64,000 nucleotides of DNA from Plicaturopsis crispa FD-325 SS-3 (GCA_000827205.1 KN832557.1:2008278-2072277), one strand, 5' to 3'. Shown: positions 32,731-46,800, numbered from the stretch's first letter. The notes: generated by a model from the sequence alone, not told the origin. A program made the numbers and translations.

Positions 32731-33911
32731 ATGAAAGTCGAACATCAGCCGTCACCGACTGCGAATAACCACGTCGACAAACGGAGAGTCGACACATCTC
32801 CCGTAAGGGCTGACGAAGACAGTCATGTGGACAAGCGCCCTAGACTGACAGACAACGCTGGGACGCGCAAGAACGCTCTCTTTTGGCCGTCGGAGGACTT
32901 CGTCGTCGTCGAGGTCGAGAAGGAACGGTTTAAACTGCTCAAAACGACCTTGGAATTGCAGTCGAGCGTCTTTGCAGCTATCTTCCGAGGCGAACAGAGC
33001 GATATAATCAAGTCCAGCGGGAAGATCGACGGACACGCACTCTACTGCATCACCCATACCGTGACGGCGCGCGACTTTGAGATGCTTCTGCTCGTCCTGA
33101 GCAAAAGCGATTTGTGAGTCTTTGTGCATACAGCCGCCCAACAGCTCACTACCCTGACCAGCCCTGTAGTCAATGGAGCTCACGACCGGTGCCGATTCGA
33201 CTTCTTGCAAGGATACTACATCCAGCACACGCCCTCCAGTTCTTGTGCCTACGTGACGCTATCATACGCACCCTTGAATCTATCTGGTCGAAGGATATCG
33301 ATACTGTCGACACTGAACTATGCTTCGCACACGATATAATCACCGTCTCCAAAGAATGCGGCGCCCCTCAGCTATTCAAACGCGCGTTTTACGAACTTCT
33401 CCGCTCCCCCAAGTTTCTCAGCTTCAAGTACGACAAGGAAAATCACATCGCTGCTTTTGCTTCCCTCTCTGAACGTGACTCTGCTTTGAAACATCTCCTC
33501 GCACTTGACATCGAAGATTCGCCGACGGTCGCCAGACTAGACGCTCAGACGCTCCTCCAACTAACGGAGGCCCGCACAGAGCTGCAAAGTGCCTGGTTCG
33601 ATATCTGCTCTTCATACCCACCTATCGCCTGCCCCTCGGACGCCCGCGACTCCGAAGGAAGGAAGTTCCCTCACGCTCCATGCTCTTCCCTCTCCACCAA
33701 AACGACTGTCTGGAAGACTTACATGCTAGCTCCGGACATCTTCAAGACCTATATCAACGATCCTATCCTATGCTTGAAGTTCATGCCTCCGAATGGGTGG
33801 CAGAAACTTCACGGATGGAACATATGCAAAGAGTGCAACGACGGCATCAACGCGCATCTACGCGTGAAACGTGAGGAGTTGTGGGCGTTGTTGGATAAAT
33901 GGCGACGATGA
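32731..33911 (+). CDS. BTB/POZ-domain protein 1
   Basis: Two exons (32731-33113, 33170-33911) give 374 aa. A basic N-terminal stretch (HVDKRPRLTDNAG) precedes the BTB fold: LFWPSEDFVVVEVEKERFKL, then SSVFAAIFRGEQSD and ARDFEMLLLVLSK, broken by an intron exactly where the two paralogues have theirs. Exon 2 is helical (LHPAHALQFLCLRDAIIRTL) and ends with a Cys pair (HGWNICKECNDGINAHL). Proteins of this shape are a large basidiomycete family. BTB domains commonly dimerise or recruit Cullin-3; the role here is unknown. Exon 2 has the same length (742 nt) in BTB gene 3. An in-frame Met at 32431 is an alternative start. Confidence 0.8.
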
Positions 33912-34560
33912 GAACGAGGTGAGCATAACGCGTGCAATTTTGCCTTTCGTCATCTCAATGCACTACTACAGGTACCCTTATCGATGTATCCACATAAACC
34001 CTTCGCGCAGTCTCGCATGTTTCAAGCAGAGTACATATCGCTTCCCGAAAGAGACCGTCCGTGCATCATTTTGTTGTTTTTTTGTGCTCGTTTATTTCCA
34101 CTGATTCGACAAGACACGAGCCCGCTTCGCAGTTCTTCAAGTACCACTTTGTTGTCGGAAAATAATATAATGCCCCATCGATTGCCAGGCATTCTCGTTG
34201 ATCCTCAGTTAAGTTCTGTGGTCGGCCTCTGCTCAGACTGAACGCGATGCTACCACCCTTTGGCGCCTGCACTAATATTCTAGATCTCACATCTCATGCA
34301 TGCAGAGTTGGGCCTTATTGAAACAAATTCTCGGTACGCCCGTCGAGCATATTTTTAGATTTCACTTTTGACCAGAAACTTACAGCCAGCCTCTGCCATA
34401 TCATACTCAGCGTTACGCGTCAGCCCCACGTCGAAAAAAAAACGATAAGAGCGCCTCCGTACGGCGTGTCGTCCTGTTTCTCACCCCCCATCCCATTCGT
34501 AAGTACTCGCGCAAACGCTCGCCTATTCGCCTTCGCCCTGGCCCTTACGACCCATCGACA
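33912..34560. other. Intergenic, 5' region of coiled-coil gene
   Basis: About 650 bp without a recognisable gene. A C/T-rich stretch just before 34561 is typical of a fungal transcription start region. Confidence 0.5.
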
Positions 34561-37500
34561 ATGTCTATCGCCGTGTTCGCCCGTCTCTTGCTCATGTCTG
34601 TGGTACAGACCTTCGACAGGTTCACCCCGGAGCCAAACCCCTACTCTTTCACGCTCGACGACATCGCGCACCTCTTAGATGAGGTGCACCCAATTCTTGA
34701 AGATCATTTACCACCCGACATACCGCCCGACTTGTATATCTCTCCCCCCGCCACATCAACTCTCCCGCTCATCTATCCTCCCACGGCTACCCTCGAACTC
34801 ATCTCCTCGCCCCCGGTCTCTTGGTACATACTCTTTGCTATTCTCCTCTCCACGGTTCTATCCATCTATGTCGCGGTGCGTGTGCTATCTTCGTTCTGGA
34901 CTCGTCGGCAGTCGCCACCGGAGGCTTCGGCCTCCAAGAGCGATGAGGGCGAGAACAGAATGGAGAGCGTCAGCACTGCTGAGCAGCTCGCGGAACTCAG
35001 GGAACTGCTCGCGAACTCTACGGCTCTTAACGACTTGAATCACACCTCGGCTACCTCTCTCCTCTCCGTGGTCCTCGTTAACGTCCAGGACGGTCACCAG
35101 TCCCTTGCTCTCCTCACGCAGCGCAGGATTGCCGAACTTCAGGACCAGCTCACCGCGTCCGCGGCGCTGAGCGTCAAGACCGCGGACGAAGTGCACAAGC
35201 GCGAAGTCCTCTCGGCACGGCTTCATATAACCGATCTGCATACCCAGCTCGCTGCGTCTACGGCCCTCAACGTCAAACGCACGGAAGCGCACGAACGGGA
35301 CATCCTCGCGGAGCGCCAGCACACTGCCGATCTCCAAGTCCTGCACGCACAGTTCACGGCATCTGCGGAACTCGGTGCCAGCAAAGCTGAGGACGCGCAT
35401 AGGCGCGAACTCCTCTCAGCTACGCGGCACATCGAGGACCTCAAGGTCCAGCTGGCAGCATCCGTCTCCGAGAAACAGGCCCTCCATACTCAGGTTGCAG
35501 CGTCCACGGAACTCGGCATCAAGCACGCTGAAGACGCGCATAGGTGCAACGTCCTCTCGGCGGCACAACTTGATGACCTCAAGGTCCAACTGGCAGCTTC
35601 CGTATCCGACCACCAGGACACCAAGACGGCGCTCGACTCACGCGACGCAGAGGCCGTCGCGATGCGGCAACATATCTTGGAACTTCAGGCTCAGCTCGGC
35701 GCATCAAAGGAGGTCCAGCACCAACAGAACCTTGAGGTGCTCTCGGCGCGTCGGAAGATCGACGAACTGGAGGACTTGCTGGACGTCTCTCGGGAACTGG
35801 ATGTCAAACACACGGAAGAAGCGCATAGGCGCGAAATTCTTACCGTACGTCAGCATGCCACCGATATCCAGAATCTACAGGCCCAGCTCGTCGCGTCGAC
35901 AAAACTCCGAATTAAGGAGGCAGAAGACGTCCGTGCGCGTGGAATTATTACTACAAACGAGCACGTCGCGGACTTGCGCGCGCAGCTCGTAGCGTCCGCG
36001 GTTCTGGACACCAAGAACGCGGAAGACGCGCAGAGGCTTGCCACCATGAACGCCCAGCACCAGGTACAAATAATGGAACTGCAACACCAGCTCGTCGCCT
36101 CGAAAGCCCGCAATCGCGCCGCCTCGAAGTCCGCCCGTGTCAGATATGGCCAAGTCCTCGACGCACGAGAAGCCATTGTCGGTACATTGGGCGGCAAGCT
36201 TCGGATGCGCGGCAAGAAATTGACCAAGCTTAGGTCGACGGTTAGCAGTCTGCAGGCGACGATCGCGGAGTTGCAGGAGGCGGCTAAGACGGTGACCATC
36301 GAGCCGCTCGTGGTGTCGCCGGCCGTGTGCGCAGTGGAGAGCAGCGGTGTCGAAGAAGTCACGGCGAGCGCCCATATCGAGTCACAGGACCCGACTATGG
36401 CCGCCACACCTGCCGTGCGCAGGAAGGCAACCGCCGTAGACCTTATCAAAGGGGGGGCCAACACTCCGAGTCGCCTTGCGACCGTGGAGTTCGAGGACTC
36501 TCAAGGGACTCTGGCGGGAGGGAATAGTGCGGCCGCCTATTTTCCCCTGCCAGTCAACTTGGAGAGGTTCCTCGAGCCGAAGCGGCGCTCGAAGGCTTCC
36601 CCCCTTCCGTCCGCACAGACAGCGGGCGAGACGAAGGAATTCGAGGAGGCCATGCCGTGCTATCCTTGCGATTCTTCGGAGTCGTTGGGGGACACGGATG
36701 GGCGTCTGGCACTTCATGGTTATTTCCCTGAGGTGTCCGAATCGTCGTTCGTCAAAGGTCTACAGGTGGACGACTTCCGCGCGTCCTCGCCCTGCAACGC
36801 TTCTTCGGCACGAGCCATCATCGGCGTAGAGTCCGACGACTCCATGGCCGAGTACCTGCCCCCGTTCGAAGACGAGCAGGTTTCGACGGACGAGCCGCTT
36901 GAAGGTGAGCCATGCTTCTGACTCGTCTACAACGTATCTGACATAGCTTCATAGCTGAGGATGATGCGCCGAGCTGCTGCCCACCAGCTGAGGAAGTAGA
37001 GGGGGTGCTTAACGGTGAGTGATAGTCGTTCACAATCTACCGACCATATCTGACGCAATCATTCTCGTCTAGCTGATGACGGCCCGTTGAGTCGCTGTCT
37101 GCCTAATGAAGGCGCCGCGAAGGAGATTTCGGACGAGGGCATCGTTCTATCCCCATCATTCCTACTGGATATCCGTAGTGTCGTTCACAGCGCACGGTCG
37201 GACCAGTCTGGACCGCCGTTGCCCACTTCGTTGGAGGACTCCGTCGAGATGGGGCTGAACAGGAGCCTCTCGCCGTTCCCGTCCTTCGGCAGTCTCTGCG
37301 GTCCCCACGGTCCTTCCGTCGACGACTCGATGGATCTCAGCGACGAGGCGGATGTGGACGCCCCTCCTCCGGTTACGTCCACCTTCCCCGGGCGGGCTGA
37401 CGACGTTCTAGGGAATTATAGTGACGCTCAAAGCGTCGCTCCTGGAAACGGCAGCTCGATCTTATCCGACAGACTCAACGCGACCTTCGACCTCTCGGCC

Positions 37501-38475
37501 ATTGGCAATATGTACGAGCCTGATACATCCGAGGAGAAGCGGCGGGCGCGCTCGGCAAACAGCTCGATGGATTGCTCGCGGGACGGTTCGGTCGACGCCG
37601 ACCCGGACGCCTCCACTGCAGCAAACCTGAGCGAGAACGGATGCTCCTCGTTGAACCGGAGCCGACCGGTGGCCCTCAGCGACGAGTCCATGGAGCGCCT
37701 CTCGGCTCCCTTGCGTCGCACCAGCTCGACGGCGGCATATCGGGACCAAGAGGCTTCCAGAGACGACATCTCACTCGCCATGGAGGCCGCATTCGCGGCC
37801 GCCCAGCTTGTGGACTCTAAGGACATGCTGGCAAACCAGTCTCTTGACTCCGAACCGGTCGACGTGGACGCCTGGAACAGCAAAACGACTGTCCCCTCCC
37901 TCCATATTGCGAAGCTGCGGGCCAGACTGAGAAGGCTGCACCCCGTATACGTCCCTAGTGCCGATGCGCTCCGAGGAGACACGCCCCGTGCGGCTCGCCT
38001 GGCAAGGCAGGCCGTCGCTCCTTCGGTCGTTCTGCCGAAGGAGGACAGCCTGGATGCAGCGGGGCACCGCAAGAACCTGCGGCACGTCGCTCGCCCTCCC
38101 TCCGCTTCGCCAAGACAGGAGCCGCCGAGCCCGGCGACTCTTCGCACGAAGCTCAGGCCCGTCTCTCTCGCCCCATCCCCGACGCCGAGAGACAAGGCCC
38201 CGGGCGCGGATCTCCGCAGGATGCTCAGGCCGGTCAACGCGAACCTGCCGAGTCCTGCCAGGGAGCGGAGCACCCCCAGCGCGGTCTCCTCCACGGGCGC
38301 CAAGCGCGTCCTGTACCCGGGGTCGCGCCGGGCAGCTCTCGCGCAGTCGGCTGCGCAAGACGGGAGTCCGGGCGGTGCACGCAGGGGAGACGAGAACCAG
38401 AGCCCGCGCACGCCCGCGGGGACTCTGATGGCGAGGGCGCACGAGGGCGTCGGGGCCCGGTTTGCACGCAGGTAG
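34561..38475 (+). CDS. Membrane-anchored coiled-coil protein, 1268 aa
   Basis: Exons 34561-36904, 36955-37014 and 37073-38475 join in frame. A Pro-rich N-terminus is followed by one membrane segment (residues about 88-108, WYILFAILLSTVLSIYVAV) and a basic stop-transfer (WTRRQ). Residues about 140-590 are a long coiled coil of degenerate repeats of 33-40 residues with the pattern EDAHRREILSA, then DLxxQLAAS. Acidic and Ser-rich linkers follow. The C-terminal 200 residues are basic and hold four spaced copies of an LRxxLRPV-like motif (KLRARLRRLHPV, HRKNLRHVARP, TLRTKLRPVS, DLRRMLRPVN). A tether or organelle-shape role is plausible from the architecture, but no family is recognised. The start Met opens the only long frame and lies in a GACAATGTC context. 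Confidence 0.8.
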
Positions 38476-41400
38476 ATGCTGCGCTGACCGGGTCTCTTTC
38501 TTATTTTATTCACCCCCTCCCTAATTCCACATCCCATCCTTTCCTTTGCATCCACCCATCTGAATTCCTTTTGCTTTTCTCGCGTTCTGACCTGACCTGT
38601 TCCCTTCTCATAAACACTGCTAGATTTCCTTCTCGATCCTGATGCCCCTTATACCCGCGCTTCGTTATGATACCCTTTGAAGATTTCCCGATACAATTGA
38701 TTCACGACTACAGTATTATATTCGTCTCATTTCAATTCTAGCTCTTGTACATATTATCCAGCCTTTCTGATCCATCTATACCACCTGAATAAAAACCTAT
38801 AAACACTTTAAAACCATCCACTGCCAAGTCCGAGGCCTTAGATGAGCGTGCCAGTTGCCGCGGAAGTCCAATATCGATCGTCGACATTGAGGTTTGTTCG
38901 ACTTTCAACGTGTCTTTTCTCTTCATGTTTCGAGTTCTCTTTCAACTCTACCCTGTCAACCAAGATACAGCACGGAGGCAGTCCCAGCAAAACAAAGACG
39001 CCGCTTTATCTTCGCTTGCTGGCGAACATCTGTTTTCCCACCGCAGACCATTCAGCGGCACATAGCCCAAATTTCTCTGCAGCGCAACGATTCCGCGCAT
39101 GCTCAGGAACAGCTGCATACGCGAAGACAGGCTGGTGAACATCGAGACTGGGGATCAGGTATGTCACCGACTCGAGCTTTTTACCGTCATTCAATCTGAC
39201 GAGCGTCGTTCCTCGTTATCATGAAGGGAAGAATGCGTCGACGAGATGGCATTGGTACCGTACAAGCAACTGCTACATGCGTTTGAAAAAGTCTTCCTGC
39301 GCTCGATAAGTGAAACGTACAGTCCTCTGCGAGGATGTTGCTGGCCTGAGCCGCGCGGCATTCGCATTCGAGAAGGTGGCACGCGCTAAACGGGATTCCC
39401 CTGCAAAACCTCCAGCTTAAGACGAGGAAAAACAAGACCGAAACGACCTAGGCGAACGAGGCGTGCCACGCCAGTGCCAACGCTCGAGGAACTCGCCGCT
39501 GACTGTGGTGTCCACGACGCGGACACCAGCGGCCCCGGACGCGCACCTCCTTGTCTGCCCGACGCGCAACGCCTAGAGCTCAGAAACACAGGCTCCAGCC
39601 GGAGATATACGATCTCCCGCGCCTGCGCGACCCGAGGATTCTCAGATACCGGCGCGAATACGAGGTGCTGAGCCCCAGCGGACCTGGAGCACTGCACTGC
39701 AACTGGGCCCAGTGCAGCATCGACGAGTGGATGCACATCATGGAGAGAACGCGGAAGCCTGGATGCTCAATCCATGACAGGGAGAGGAGTGGGATCGAGA
39801 CGGACCAACGTATACGCGCTGAATCTGCCCGTATGATGGTTTGCCTGGAGCGGGATGATTCGGCAGGTGCGCGATGGAGACCTGCTCTCTATATTCTTGT
39901 CATCGTGTATATACATAGAGGCCTGAAACCGCAATTGAGATGGAGGGTGCGCACCCGAAGTTCTAATTCTGTTTGAATTGTGTGATCCCAAGGGAAGACG
40001 TTGTCCAGGCCGGTCACGAGAGACATCCATCGGCCACGGAGGTCGGGGATATACGATGCAATGGGATCGTCGCCGTCCAACATAGAAAGTGGTTCGAACT
40101 CTTGTCGCCAGATAGGCGCCGCCGAATTGCGGCCCGAGGGATAATGCAGCGGCACGACATATTCTTTCGAGCACGTACATGCCATAGACGAGTGGGATAT
40201 GCTGCAGCGACTTTTGTCACTGCATAAGAGCGAGAAGGGTATCGTCAGATGAATGTGCCGAGCGATCCTTTGCGCACGTCCGATCCAGAGGCAAGGCCTG
40301 TCAGCTCGCCGCCTGCACGCAAGATGGCGACATATCCGGATGACTATGAAACGCAGAACGGACGGCAGCCTATAGATAGACGACGCGGGAAAGAGCGCCC
40401 AGAGTGCGGCTCCGAAGGTGCTCGCCGCTGTAAAATGAAGTATCGATATTGATAGTACTTGGGTTCACCAGGAGCTTGAATTCAGTACTGAGATGCTCCC
40501 CGGGAGGTCCTGGGGCAGCTCGGTACGGAGATGTTGCGGAAATGCGCAGCGCGCGAGATATCTGCGCAGCGGGAGACATCTTCGGACCATTCAAACACTC
40601 GCAGCGGTGCCGTGGGCCGTGAGTCGGTATCTGCATCGACGGGGCGCTGTGAGAACGTGTGTGCACGCAATCGAGTTATCTTGGGCACTTACTTATCAGC
40701 GGTGCTCCGAGTCCGACCGTCGACGTGTGAGAATGGCTGCGTGCACACGCATGATGCTTCCTATTCCTATTCGCATTCGCACTCACATTCCTGTGCGGGT
40801 ATAGAAGAGAGATGGCGCAAGACGACGGTATCTCTGCAAGAGCACTACGGTCGCAAGATGGGTGTAAGCTGAGTTAACTTGGCAATGGAAGAACTCGAGA
40901 TACTTAAGTATCGGTATCCACTTGATCCCGATCCATCATGGATCATCATCATAGCAGATCTACAATGCCTTTTTCCTGCCGTAACGCCACAAAGACGCGA
41001 TGGAAGCGATTCCGGAGACGGCGCAGTATAAGTACTAGTTTCAAGGATTTGGAGTACAGGGATGATGCAAAACTCGCCTCGCCCGCCGTCGACGCCCGGC
41101 CCTGGCGCGTAAGAGCGCTGAGTGGCGGCCGCCATCGCCTCATTGCATAGCTAGTTTTGTGAGCGTAAAAAGCATTGCACGATTGAAGCCAGCGTTCTAC
41201 GTACCGATCAGTAACCAGCGACGCGCTGGCTGATAACTCCAGTAGACATGATCTTCCTGGCTGTAGAAGACCCTACCATCCGCGCGGAATTAAGTGAGAA
41301 ACCTGTGCGGCAGCGAACTAGCCTATGTTTGTACTTTTCGCAGGTGGAGGACGTGGATACACATTCAGTTGCAATCATACCGCGATTATTATCATCATGA

Positions 41401-42056
41401 AAAAGGCAAGTGCCGCGGGAGTTCAATCCATCTCCACGATCGATTTCCCAACTTTTTGGCCAAGTCCCTTTCCTCTTCCCCGCAGTCCTCTGCGGCGGCA
41501 TGAGCACTTGCCAGTCTGCATTTTGAGGCTGGCGCTTTCCCGAATCGCATGTTGGTGATCGTCTTGAGGGACCGCCGACTCCTTGCGCCCCACTGCAGCT
41601 CCAATTTGTGACCGGTTTTGCCCAGTGCGCAATACCGAGCGTTTGATATACACGTACTACTACCGTACACATGGTGTAAATACTGTTTTTGTACAAGTTC
41701 CAAGGTGGTTTGCCGGGAGCCACGCGCTGGGGAAGAGTTGGAGAGCCGCTGCAGGCGGACGTGTTGCGCGTGATCAGACTCCAAGGAGGCCCCGAGTTCA
41801 AGCCGACTGGAATTGGATCCGCAAGTAGCTAGAACTTGATGCTGCTCTCGAGGGCTCTATATACCTTCCAGCCAACGACATCGCCCACGCACGTCCCCTT
41901 TCAATCGCATGCTGTCGTCGTTCTGTCCTGGAAAACAGCGACGTCGAAGGTGCGTCGTTCGTGATCATCATATCAGCGTCCAAGTCTTAGGTTTCCTGCT
42001 CCAAGTCAAAAACAGCAGCCTAGCCCGACCCCTCTGGCACGCCTCCCCTCGCAGCG
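38476..42056. other. 3.6 kb without a confident gene
   Basis: The first 250 bp are a T/C-rich 3' flank. A plus-strand frame (39551-39976) contains a plausible coding stretch (LQPEIYDLPRLRDPRILRYR) with CNWAQC, and a minus-strand frame (40185-39889) reads MACTCSKEYVVPLHYPSG. Neither has a matching exon partner or a recognisable family. This is probably gene debris. Confidence 0.4.
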
Positions 42057-43514
42057 ATGCCCATCTCCCTGCACAAGTCCGAGTCCATAGGTGTCATTCT
42101 AGAGACATTGGCATATGGTGCGTACCTCCAACTCGCTCAGTCAGTCTTCGGTCGTCGCTGACGAGCTCCGGCAGGCGCATACTTGATCGTCTTCTCTCAA
42201 TGTATACAGATTTTGACGGCCCGGAGAGTCAAACCACATCCTCGTGGTTATCTGTTATGGACGGCGGTCGTGTTATGGGTACTGGTCACCATGGTGCGTA
42301 CGATGTCCGATCTCAAAGCGAGCAGAAGCTCACAGTGTATGCCTTAGCATCTTTGCGTGGACATTGACCGGAATATGGAGGCCCTCGACGGAAACGTGTG
42401 GACACCAGATGGCGCGGAAAAGTACTACCAGACGTTGGGGACATGGAAGAACGTGTTCAAGAGTGTGCTTTATGTCGCATCGACAGTCGTCTCCGACGCT
42501 TTCATAGTACGCATCGTCCCGTTTTGGCCTTGTATATTCATAACGCCGTCTAGTGCAGGTGTATCGCTGTTACATCGTCTGGGGACGCAATCGTTATGTT
42601 ATTCCTCTTCCTCTCCTTTTATTTCTTGCAGACATCGGTGCGTGGCTCTACTCGGGTCCGAAGGCCGATGTTGTCGAGTCTGCGGTCCTTGTCCATTTAT
42701 TTTACTCACGTCGGGGAATGACAGCGATCGGCATATATTGGTGTTACACGCTCAGTCTTGTGCAGCCGGGCCAGGACTTCGAGACAAAGGCGCTGTCCAC
42801 GCGTGTCACCGCATTCTACGCGATAACACTCAGTCTCAACTTCATCTGCACGAGTGCGCCCTACCTCGTTTCACCAAATTGTATTATAACTGACGCACGG
42901 CCGCAGTACTGATTGCGTACAAAATCCGGATGATTCAACACTCCGTGGCATCCTACTCGACGCTCGACTCGGAGCTCACGCGCGTCGTCGCCATGGTCGT
43001 CGAGTCCGGCGCAATATACTCCGCATACCTCATCATCATGATCGCAACCTACTCCAGCGGCTCCCCCACCATGTTCATCTTCCTCAACTCCGTGCGTCCT
43101 CCCTCCCTCTCTTCTCTCTCTCATCCCTCGACTAACAGTTCCCTTCCCGCGCAGATATCTCCAATAATAGCAAGTCACCCCCTTCGCCCCCGCGCCTCTA
43201 CCGATACTGACCTCTTACCTTTTTTGCGTGCGCAGGGCATCGTGTTCTCCGCAGTGATCGTGCGCGTGGGCCTCGGGTTGTCCCACGGCGACCGCTACTC
43301 GAACACCGCAACGACCTCGCGCGACATCCGCTTCAGCAGCCAACACGGGCTCGGCACGCGGCTGGGTGGGCTCGGGACGACGAGCTTCCCCGAGGGCGTG
43401 CAGATCAGCCTCGAGCACACTGTGCACATGCACCGCGACGGCGACCCCGACGACGCGCGGTACGACCGCGAGCTCGACGACGCCGGGAGCGGCAAGATGG
43501 CCACCGCCGTGTAA
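42057..43514 (+). CDS. Multi-pass membrane protein
   Basis: Seven exons (42057-42117, 42175-42293, 42348-42506, 42559-42853, 42907-43091, 43155-43169, 43236-43514) join in frame to 370 aa. About seven hydrophobic segments are visible, including GVILETLAYGAYLIVFSQ, YLLWTAVVLWVLVTM, VLYVASTVVSDAFIVYRCY, IPLPLLLFLADIGAW and AIYSAYLIIMIATY. The tail is polar and cytosolic-looking, with GVQISLEHTVHMH. This topology is shared by a very large, uncharacterised agaricomycete family, in which receptor-like roles have been guessed but not shown. Exon 6 is only 15 nt (ISPII), and the intron after it starts GCAAGT, making a GC-AG intron. Confidence 0.8.
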
Positions 43515-43869
43515 TGATGATGATGATGGACTGGGAGTCTTGCCTATATCGTGTATCTGGGCCCCCCGTGTTGTATTTTTTTTGTTTGTTTGCTCGCTTG
43601 CTTGCTGCACACGTCGACTATCCCCTCCATTGCTGCTTGCTGCCACTACCACTATCTACCTGACGAACCGCTACACCGACCGCTCATTTCTACGCTCTTG
43701 TTTGCCTTAATTTATTCCTCTTGTACCGATGGCGGTAATCTCAAAACGGTGTGGTATTGAGAGACATTGCACCGGAAGCGAGTGGGGGTTGGATTTCGTT
43801 ATGAGAGGACAAAGTGGTTAGTGCACCATAAGCAACACTGCAGACGCATACATATGTCGCATACTCGTT

Positions 43870-46800
43870 GGGCTCAAGACCAACACATCGGCGGCCTCCA
43901 AGAGCTTCTGCCTCTATGCGTAGCTGGGACAATCGGCTCATGCCAGTACGGCTGATCATATATATCAAGGACCGTCATCCAAGCCTGCCCTTCGACCACG
44001 GCCTCGGGCTGCCCATCCTTATAATCCTTCCAACAACGCACAACAATCTCATGCGACATGACCCCTTGCCCCCCGGGGGCGACCGGCGCCTGCAGCCAGC
44101 AGCAGTGCGCCAGCAGTGGGCAGACAGCAGCAATGGCACGGGTGGCTTCGAGTCGCCGCCAGAGGCAGCGCGCAAACTACTCGGTTTCGTCACGATTAAA
44201 ATCCCCGCATTCGGGGTAGGCACAGTTGTCGTAGCGGTTGTCGTAGACGTCGGCGTCGTTGTGCTCCATGTCGTGCATGCTCGAGAAATAGACGAGGTGC
44301 GGAAGGCGGGCCAGCAGTGCAACGTGTTTGGTCTACAACTCGCATGCACGCGCGTCAGCATTGTGTGTTAGCATTCGAAAGGGCGAAAAGACTGACCTTC
44401 CATACAGGACAGCTGTCTGCCAACCTGCCCGGCAACAAGTCGTGATGACTTTTGAACTCGAGGCACAACCACTCTAGAAAGGGGAACAATTTTGTTATCT
44501 GCTCGAGAGCGCCGCGGTCACGAATGTGGGCCCAATAACGAAACACCCGCAGTGTCGATCCTGCGTCACGCAGCGCCGTAAGGTCAAAGGGACGAAACCG
44601 CTGCCTGCTCTGGTCAATCTTGAGCTCCAGGTGGACCAGCGTACACAGTGACGGGCGGACGAGCGCCAGGAGGTGCGTGTGCGCGTACTGCGCGCTTGGA
44701 TCCGCATCGTGGACTTCCCAATGGACGAGGAGTTTCTTGAGGCCCTGCAGGCCGTCGACTAGCGGAGTCTTCGCGCAGACGAGTGCGTGGTAGGGCTTCG
44801 CGCTGCCGTACGTGTCTTGCACTGTGTTCCACATGTAGAGGCGGAGGGCGGGGGGAACGGCCGGGCGGAGCGCGTCGAGGAGGCGCGCCATGCGCTCGAA
44901 CGCGGTCGCTGCGCGGCTCGATTCGTCGGAGTCCGCACAGACGAAGTCGCCTGCTACTGACATGAGGCGGGGGAATGTGCTCAGCAGCTCATACTGGGGC
45001 ACCCAGCTCCCCCGAGATCACGTCCTCGACGACATCAGGAAAAACCCATATCACTAATCTAATCAAACACCGCGCGAATTTTGCACAAAAGACGCAAATC
45101 AAAGAAAACCGAAAAAAAATCGTGAATTCACATTAATTCTACACGGAGTCTTACAAAGTAGAGGCAGATACAGTGAAAGCTTGCATATTTGTTAACAAGT
45201 CAATAAATTGTTGATCATTGGTACCAATGCCGTACTTGACGCATTGACTGCAATGAAAACAAAGTAAAATGAACGTACTGTACACTTACAAGTGCAAAGC
45301 CTAGCATTAGCCCAGTTCTCTCCTGTTGCTGTGTGCACCTGTCGCGGACTCCAGCCTGATAGCGCACCACGGTCTAGCCATTGGTAGGATCTCGACGAAG
45401 CGGATGGCTTTAGTCTCCGCACTACCGTGCTGCCGCACGCGAGCACGCGGGAGTAACCGCACCGTAGCCTGGCGTGTCCGAGTCGTTGAGGCGCAGGACC
45501 TCGGCCGCGCACCCTTCGGCGATCCTTGGGCTCGGTACCATCACGTTGCGAGGATTGGACGCAGAGCGATGCCGATTGCACTGTCCAACGTCAGCCGTAC
45601 GAGGGCGGGGACACACCGTGTCCGCGTGCCGAAGAGAAGGCAGGGGAGGCGCGTGGTATCGCACGACGCGTACGCGCGCATCCACCGCTACTCAGCTCTC
45701 GGTCCCACAGATGCATCCAACGTGTCTTGCGAGCAATGTTGCCTGCCACGGTGTCATACCGAGGCAGGACAGTGATTTGCAAAGGTGATCAGACTTTGCA
45801 GACACCGGACATACTCGCGCTCTGGTGAGTCGCCGAGCATCGAGTGATCACCGTGTCGTCCAGGCGAATCGTGTAAGCTGTTAGGAAGGAGTCAGGGACT
45901 AACGAAGCGATGTCAGTGGTAGGGGGCGCACCTGATTACCGGGGGCTACCATAAACTCAGCCTTCTTCATTCTTGGTGTCGTTGTCCATCGTCGTGATGT
46001 GCATTGGAGACTGTGTAGAGCTGACTTGAAGACTAAGTTGAAGTTGAAGTCGGCGAGGCTTGGGCGAGGCGTCAGAGTCTCGATTGAGGTTCGAGAAAGT
46101 TCCGAAACACAATTCAAGCTCCGACCAAATATAAATAAGTCCACTGCCACGTCACACTGTCTCCGTTTCTCTCCCCTTCCTCCGTTGCTAAATGCTAACT
46201 CGACCTAACCGGTCAGTACCGCATGCACTCTACATCGTCTCCTCCCACTCTGACCTCGCTCGCCGTCTCCTTTGCTTACTCGGTTTACAGGTGCACTTCT
46301 GCAGCGCGGACAGCCTGCTTCACAGGCCGCTGGAGGGTCTTATCGCAGATTTGAGGATTTGCAGCACAGGTGAGCATTTAAGCTGCATCCTATGCTTCGA
46401 GTGCTGACAGCTCGTCTCCCCATCTCTCATTGTTCCAGGACGTTCGCTCTAGCGAACCACGTCACCAACCCCAACACTTCGCGGCCGCGTCAGGCGCGCG
46501 CGCTCACCACAACCATCGTTGCTGTGGTACCGGCCAATCCCAGGCTGTCTCGTCTCATGAGTTTAGGATATAGGTGCGCTTTTCCTGTTCGTCGCATTGG
46601 TCGTTACTGATGTCGTCTAGGTCAAATCACGCTTAGTCCACGAGGTATTTGGGCAGCTTCAGTTGCCCCATCCAGTAAGTTATTCTGGCATCGCTCCCCT
46701 CTGAATTTTGCATTCATACTGCTACCACTCGCATTTCAAGGCTTTCCCATTCCCCGGAGCTGCGATAGTGGAACTGTAGGGTAGCACATACTATAATCTT

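Noticed and set aside
37428-38555. 375-aa minus-strand frame
   Set aside because: Antisense to the well-supported coiled-coil gene; a product of high GC and codon bias.
40087-40112. GGTTCGAACTC resembling a tRNA B box
   Set aside because: The flanking bases do not form a T-arm stem and no A box lies upstream at a suitable distance.
41208-41801. 197-aa minus-strand frame
   Set aside because: No recognisable motif, no partner exon, low-complexity composition; probably chance.
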